Origin: Acidovorax sp. NCPPB 3576
GTDB lineage: Bacteria; Pseudomonadota; Gammaproteobacteria; Burkholderiales; Burkholderiaceae_C
Reading direction: 5' to 3'
Assembly: GCF_028473605.1 (NCBI RefSeq)
Contig: NZ_CP097267.1
Location: 2,968,501-3,032,500, forward strand
Length of the DNA stretch: 64,000 nt
In this document: positions 60,927 through 64,000 of the stretch, piece by piece
Layout of the letters: each line of letters begins with the position of its first letter
How positions within the stretch are numbered: position 1 is the first letter of the stretch
Notes under the pieces: model-generated
Databases searched by the model: none
What the model was told of the DNA's origin: nothing
What the model saw: only the letters and a program-made list of their open reading frames with translations
Position numbers and translations under genes: made by a program

Positions 60927-62374
60927 AAGTCTTGTTCGTCACGCCTGAATGCGCGCCGATGGTAAAAACCGGTGGCCTGGGCGATGTCAGTGCGGCGCTT
61001 CCACGTGCGCTGGCTGCCCTGGGACACGATGTCGCCTTGCTCATGCCGGCCTACGGCGACATGGTCATTTCCGGCCAGATCGTGGGTTTGTTTGCCGTTG
61101 CACCGCACGGCGCCTGGCCTGCAGCGCAGTTGCTGAAACTGCGCCAGGAAGATGGCTTCATCCTTTATCTCCTTTCGTGTCCCCAGCTCTATGCGCGCGC
61201 TGGTACGCCTTACGGTGCCTCCAACGGCCAGGACCATGATGACAACGCGCTGCGTTTCGGCCTGCTGAGCCGCGTGGCCGCGATGATGGGGACACAGGCA
61301 ACGCCTTGCGGATGGCAAGCCGATATCGTGCATGCCAACGATTGGCCCACAGGCCTGGCACCGTTCTATCTGGCCCAAGCGCGCTCCGCCGCAGGGGCGG
61401 CGCCGGTGGCCCGTAGCCTCATCACCGTGCACAACCTCGCGTTTCAGGGCATCTTTCCGATGCACGCCTGTGATGTGCTGGATATTCCAACCGAGGACCG
61501 CGGGATGGAAGGCGTAGAGTTCTGGGGCGGGATATCGATGCTCAAGGCCGGCCTGAACTTTGCCGATGCCATCACCACCGTCAGTCCAACCTACGCGCGC
61601 GAAATCCAGGGCGCTGAACTGGGGTTCGGTTTGGATGGGGTCTTGCGGGGGCGTGCCAGTGTGCTGCGCGGCATACTCAACGGGATCGATACGGTCGTCT
61701 GGAACCCGGCGGACGATCCGCTGATCGCTGCGCCCTACAGCGTGGACAGCCCATCCGGCAAAGCGCTGAATAAAACCGCTTTGCGCCAGCGCTGTGGCTT
61801 GGATGCTGCGGAAAACCGCATGCTGTTCGGTTTGGTGGGGCGGCTTACCCATCAGAAAGGCGTTGATCTGGTAGCGCAAGGAGCCGAGCGTTTGGTAGAG
61901 CAAGGTGCACAACTCGTCGTTTTAGGCAATGGCGATGCCGCCATGCAAGCCCGTTTCACCGATTTGTCAGCACGCTACCCAGAGCACATCAGCGTGACGC
62001 TGGGGTTTGACGAATCGCTGGCCCATCAGATCGAAGCCGGCGCAGACTGCTTCCTCATGCCTTCACGATTCGAGCCCTGTGGTTTGAACCAGATGTACAG
62101 CCAGATCTACGGAACCCCGCCAATCGTCACGCACACCGGCGGCCTTGCAGACTCTGTGGTGGATGCGGACTCGCCTCAGCCAGGAGGCACGGGTTTCGTG
62201 ATGCAGGCCCCTACGCAAGAAATGTTTGATCATGCGGTACAGCGGGCATTGGCGGCATGGAAATCCCCCGTGGCCTGGGAGTCGCTTCAACGCGCCGGCA
62301 TGCGGCAAACGTTCGGATGGGACGCATCCGCCATGGCCTATTCGGACCTCTATGGGGAGTTACTGGCGAACTGA
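60923..62374 (+). CDS. glgA: Glycogen synthase (ADP-glucose)
   Basis: A 483-residue GT5 glycosyltransferase that elongates alpha-1,4-glucan from ADP-glucose. KTGGLGDVSAALPRALAALG near the N-terminus is the ADP-glucose-binding motif. VHANDWPTGLAPFYL, LVGRLTHQKGVDLVAQG and SRFEPCGLNQMYSQIYGTPP are GT-B family blocks. It is the last gene of the coupled set, starting inside the MalQ-TreY stop. Confidence 0.97.
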   Translation: MKVLFVTPECAPMVKTGGLGDVSAALPRALAALGHDVALLMPAYGDMVISGQIVGLFAVAPHGAWPAAQLLKLRQEDGFILYLLSCPQLYARAGTPYGASNGQDHDDNALRFGLLSRVAAMMGTQATPCGWQADIVHANDWPTGLAPFYLAQARSAAGAAPVARSLITVHNLAFQGIFPMHACDVLDIPTEDRGMEGVEFWGGISMLKAGLNFADAITTVSPTYAREIQGAELGFGLDGVLRGRASVLRGILNGIDTVVWNPADDPLIAAPYSVDSPSGKALNKTALRQRCGLDAAENRMLFGLVGRLTHQKGVDLVAQGAERLVEQGAQLVVLGNGDAAMQARFTDLSARYPEHISVTLGFDESLAHQIEAGADCFLMPSRFEPCGLNQMYSQIYGTPPIVTHTGGLADSVVDADSPQPGGTGFVMQAPTQEMFDHAVQRALAAWKSPVAWESLQRAGMRQTFGWDASAMAYSDLYGELLAN

Positions 62375-62500
62375 GCACACAGCTGGGTCGATTGTTCTGC
62401 GCTGTCCTACAAAGAGTGGAAGGAGCCGCGGAAATACTCGGTGAATGCTTGGCGAGAACGCTTCGCGTATCCGGTACCCGCACTTTTCTAGGAGATAGAA

Positions 62501-62719
62501 ATGACCCGTAAATCCTGGCCCTTCCTGTCCACCTACCAAGAGCGCAGTCCCATCCAGCATGCATCCCCTCCATCCGAGGAGGCATCCAGAGTCTCCATCG
62601 GCCAAGGCGCAATCACGTTCGGCATCGACGGTATGCGCGTTGTTGCTTCGCCGCTGAGCGCGGCACAACTGCGTTGCTCTGACTTCACTGGTAGCGATTT
62701 TTCGCCTGCAGGTGCTTGA
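62501..62719 (+). CDS. Hypothetical small protein after glgA
   Basis: A 72-residue protein, not recognised, with a Ser/Pro-rich first half and GAITFGIDGMRVVASPLSAA in the second. An AGGAGA 7 nt before the ATG is a good ribosome site. It lies 126 bp after glgA on the same strand and may be the operon's last gene. Low complexity and short length keep confidence modest. Confidence 0.5.
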   Translation: MTRKSWPFLSTYQERSPIQHASPPSEEASRVSIGQGAITFGIDGMRVVASPLSAAQLRCSDFTGSDFSPAGA

Positions 62720-62725
62720 CAGATC

Positions 62726-62748
62726 ATCCGGCGCGATCAGCGCCGGAT
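62726..62748. terminator. Hairpin between convergent genes, probable bidirectional terminator
   Basis: ATCCGGCGC-GATCA-GCGCCGGAT, a perfect 9-bp stem, just past the 62501-62719 stop and 22 bp before the end of the convergent dehydrogenase gene. There is no long U-run on either side. Confidence 0.55.
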
Positions 62749-62769
62749 TGCAACCACCGATCGCCGTGT

Positions 62770-63525
62770 CTATCCGCGGCCCGCGAAGGGCATTTTCGTA
62801 GCCATCACCGTGTGGAACATGACGTTGGCTTCGAGTGGCAGGTTGGCCATGTAGAGAACGGATTGGCCCACGATGTTGACATCCATCAACGGCTCAGCAG
62901 CTATCTGGCCGTTGGCCTGAAGAACACCCTGTGCCATGCGTTGAGCAAGCTCCGTTCCTGCATTGCCCACGTCGATCTGACCCACCGCAATGTCGTGCTT
63001 GCGCCCGTCGAGCGATGCGGTCTTGGTGAGCCCTGAAACCGCATGCTTGGTGGCCGTGTAAGCAATCGAATGGGGCCGCGGCGCATGCGCCGAAATGGAA
63101 CCGTTGTTGATGATGCGTCCGCCAGGAGGCTGTTGCGCCTTCATCACCCTAAAGGCCTGCTGCAGGCAATAGAACATGCCATTGAGGTTGGTGCCCACCA
63201 CTTTGTGCCACTGGTCCAGCGGTAGCTCATCGATGGGTACAGCGGGGGCGCCAACACCGGCGTTGTTGAACAGCAGATCCACCCGCCCGAAAGCCTCGAC
63301 CGCACGGTCGAACAAAGTCTGAACCGCCACAGGGTCCGCGACGTCCGTAGGAACGGCCAAAGCCCGTCCTATGGCCCCTGCTTCAGCAATGACGCTGTGC
63401 AGCAGGGGCTCCCGACGCCCGGCCAAGACCACACGCCATCCGTCTTTCAGCAGTGCCAACGCAGCAGCCTTGCCAATACCGGACCCGCCACCGGTCACGA
63501 TGGCAACCTTAGATACATCACTCAT
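62770..63525 (-). CDS. Short-chain dehydrogenase/reductase
   Basis: A 251-residue classical SDR. The cofactor motif [18 protein letters not shown], the catalytic Ser in [11 protein letters not shown] and YxxxK in [12 protein letters not shown] are all present. An Arg in LAGRREP after strand 2 suggests NADP preference. The start at 63525 (MSDVSK) has AAGGA 8 nt upstream; an ATG at 63540 is less likely. The substrate is unknown. It lies 39 bp after rnr on the same strand. Confidence 0.9.
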   Translation of the reverse strand: MSDVSKVAIVTGGGSGIGKAAALALLKDGWRVVLAGRREPLLHSVIAEAGAIGRALAVPTDVADPVAVQTLFDRAVEAFGRVDLLFNNAGVGAPAVPIDELPLDQWHKVVGTNLNGMFYCLQQAFRVMKAQQPPGGRIINNGSISAHAPRPHSIAYTATKHAVSGLTKTASLDGRKHDIAVGQIDVGNAGTELAQRMAQGVLQANGQIAAEPLMDVNIVGQSVLYMANLPLEANVMFHTVMATKMPFAGRG

Positions 63526-63564
63526 CAACCATTCCTTCATCCAATTCGCCGATCAGCGGCCGGC

Positions 63565-64000
63565 TCACCTGCGGGATTTACGGCCTTTGGCCGGAGGCCC
63601 GGCACGCTTTCCGGCTGCCTTGGGCGACTGTTTGCGCGACGAGCGCTCATCGGATGGAGCCCGCACAGCCGACTTGCCCGAGGCTTTTCTGTTTGAAGTG
63701 GTCGTACCGTGTGCAGCACGGCTTTCAGACCCAGCCATTCCTCCAGTTGCCTTGCCTTTTGCTGGCCTAGCCTGAGCGAGATCTTCACCTTCGCGAACCA
63801 GGCGGAAATCGATCTTGCGGCCATCAAGATCTACGCGGCTCACCTGTACCCGCACGCGGGAGCCGATCGCATACCGAATGCCGGTTCGTTCGCCGCGAAG
63901 TTCCTGACGCGCCTCGTCGAACTTGAAGTACTCGCCACCTAACTCAGTAATGTGCACAAGGCCTTCGACATACATCGCGTCCAACGTCACGAAGATGCCA
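63565..64000 (-). CDS. rnr: Ribonuclease R, C-terminal part (cut by the window edge)
   Basis: The last about 145 residues of the gene, whose 5' part lies beyond 64000. The frame reads GIFVTLDAMYVEGLVHITEL, then YAIGSRVRVQVSRVDLDGRK and IDFRLV, the C-terminal S1 RNA-binding domain of RNase R. A Lys/Arg/Ser/Gly-rich tail (ending GPPAKGRKSRR) follows, as in beta-proteobacterial RNase R. The catalytic RNB domain is not in view. Confidence 0.88.
   Translation of the reverse strand, partial: GIFVTLDAMYVEGLVHITELGGEYFKFDEARQELRGERTGIRYAIGSRVRVQVSRVDLDGRKIDFRLVREGEDLAQARPAKGKATGGMAGSESRAAHGTTTSNRKASGKSAVRAPSDERSSRKQSPKAAGKRAGPPAKGRKSRR

Overview
The window looks like chromosome from a GC-rich beta-proteobacterium of the order Burkholderiales, probably family Comamonadaceae (Acidovorax-like). 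Evidence is the gene complement: a liv transporter beside an acyl-CoA ligase, selO-msrB-yciB-bolA-PpiC, an 82-residue IF-1, a hut cluster using the HutF/HutG route, and a glg/tre cluster. A dispersed repeat of about 65 bp with a GCTAT...ATAGC head also occurs through the window. Species is not determinable from the sequence alone.

Layout. 1-3668 is an AT-richer accessory island on the minus strand. It holds orphan tips of RHS-type polymorphic toxins, their probable immunity genes, RHS debris and an IS-derived or MITE-like fragment. 3562-4731 encodes a membrane-anchored transglutaminase-like protein. 4972-11850 (minus) is an acyl-CoA ligase plus a complete branched-chain-amino-acid-type ABC transporter. 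12039-15651 (plus) is a compact housekeeping operon: selO, msrB, yciB, bolA and a periplasmic PpiC isomerase. 15779-19268 carries an acyltransferase-like membrane protein, a small gene, tRNA-Pro(UGG), infA, psd and a small conserved-looking gene. 19424-21370 is a lipoprotein acid phosphatase.

21409-36873 (minus) is a 15-kb histidine-utilisation region. It contains hutH, hutU, hutI, hutF, hutG, hutD and hutC, two ABC transporters of different families, an IclR regulator and an Fe(II)/2-oxoglutarate dioxygenase. Two near-palindromes match the HutC operator type, one before hutH and one before the first transporter gene. The dioxygenase, polar amino-acid transporter and IclR gene suggest that a modified histidine is fed into the pathway (inference).

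37465-49334 (plus) is a signalling island: an RsbR-RsbS-RsbT stressosome core, a fused anti-sigma-kinase/PP2C protein, three histidine kinases (two of them hybrid), then heme oxygenase, bacteriophytochrome and a single-domain response regulator. No sigma factor is encoded in it. 49639-50172 is a MarR regulator. 50670-62374 (plus) is a glycogen/trehalose operon: glgC, glgX, treZ, a single-chain MalQ-TreY fusion, and glgA. It should make ADP-glucose and glycogen, debranch it and convert maltodextrin to trehalose. glgB and glgP are not in the window. The end holds a short-chain dehydrogenase and the 3' end of rnr, cut by the window edge.

Most notable: the stressosome/kinase/phytochrome island, the extended hut cluster, the decayed RHS cassette array, the MalQ-TreY fusion, and the repeat family, which appears also inside coding sequence (selO, and the signal peptide of the LivK-like protein).
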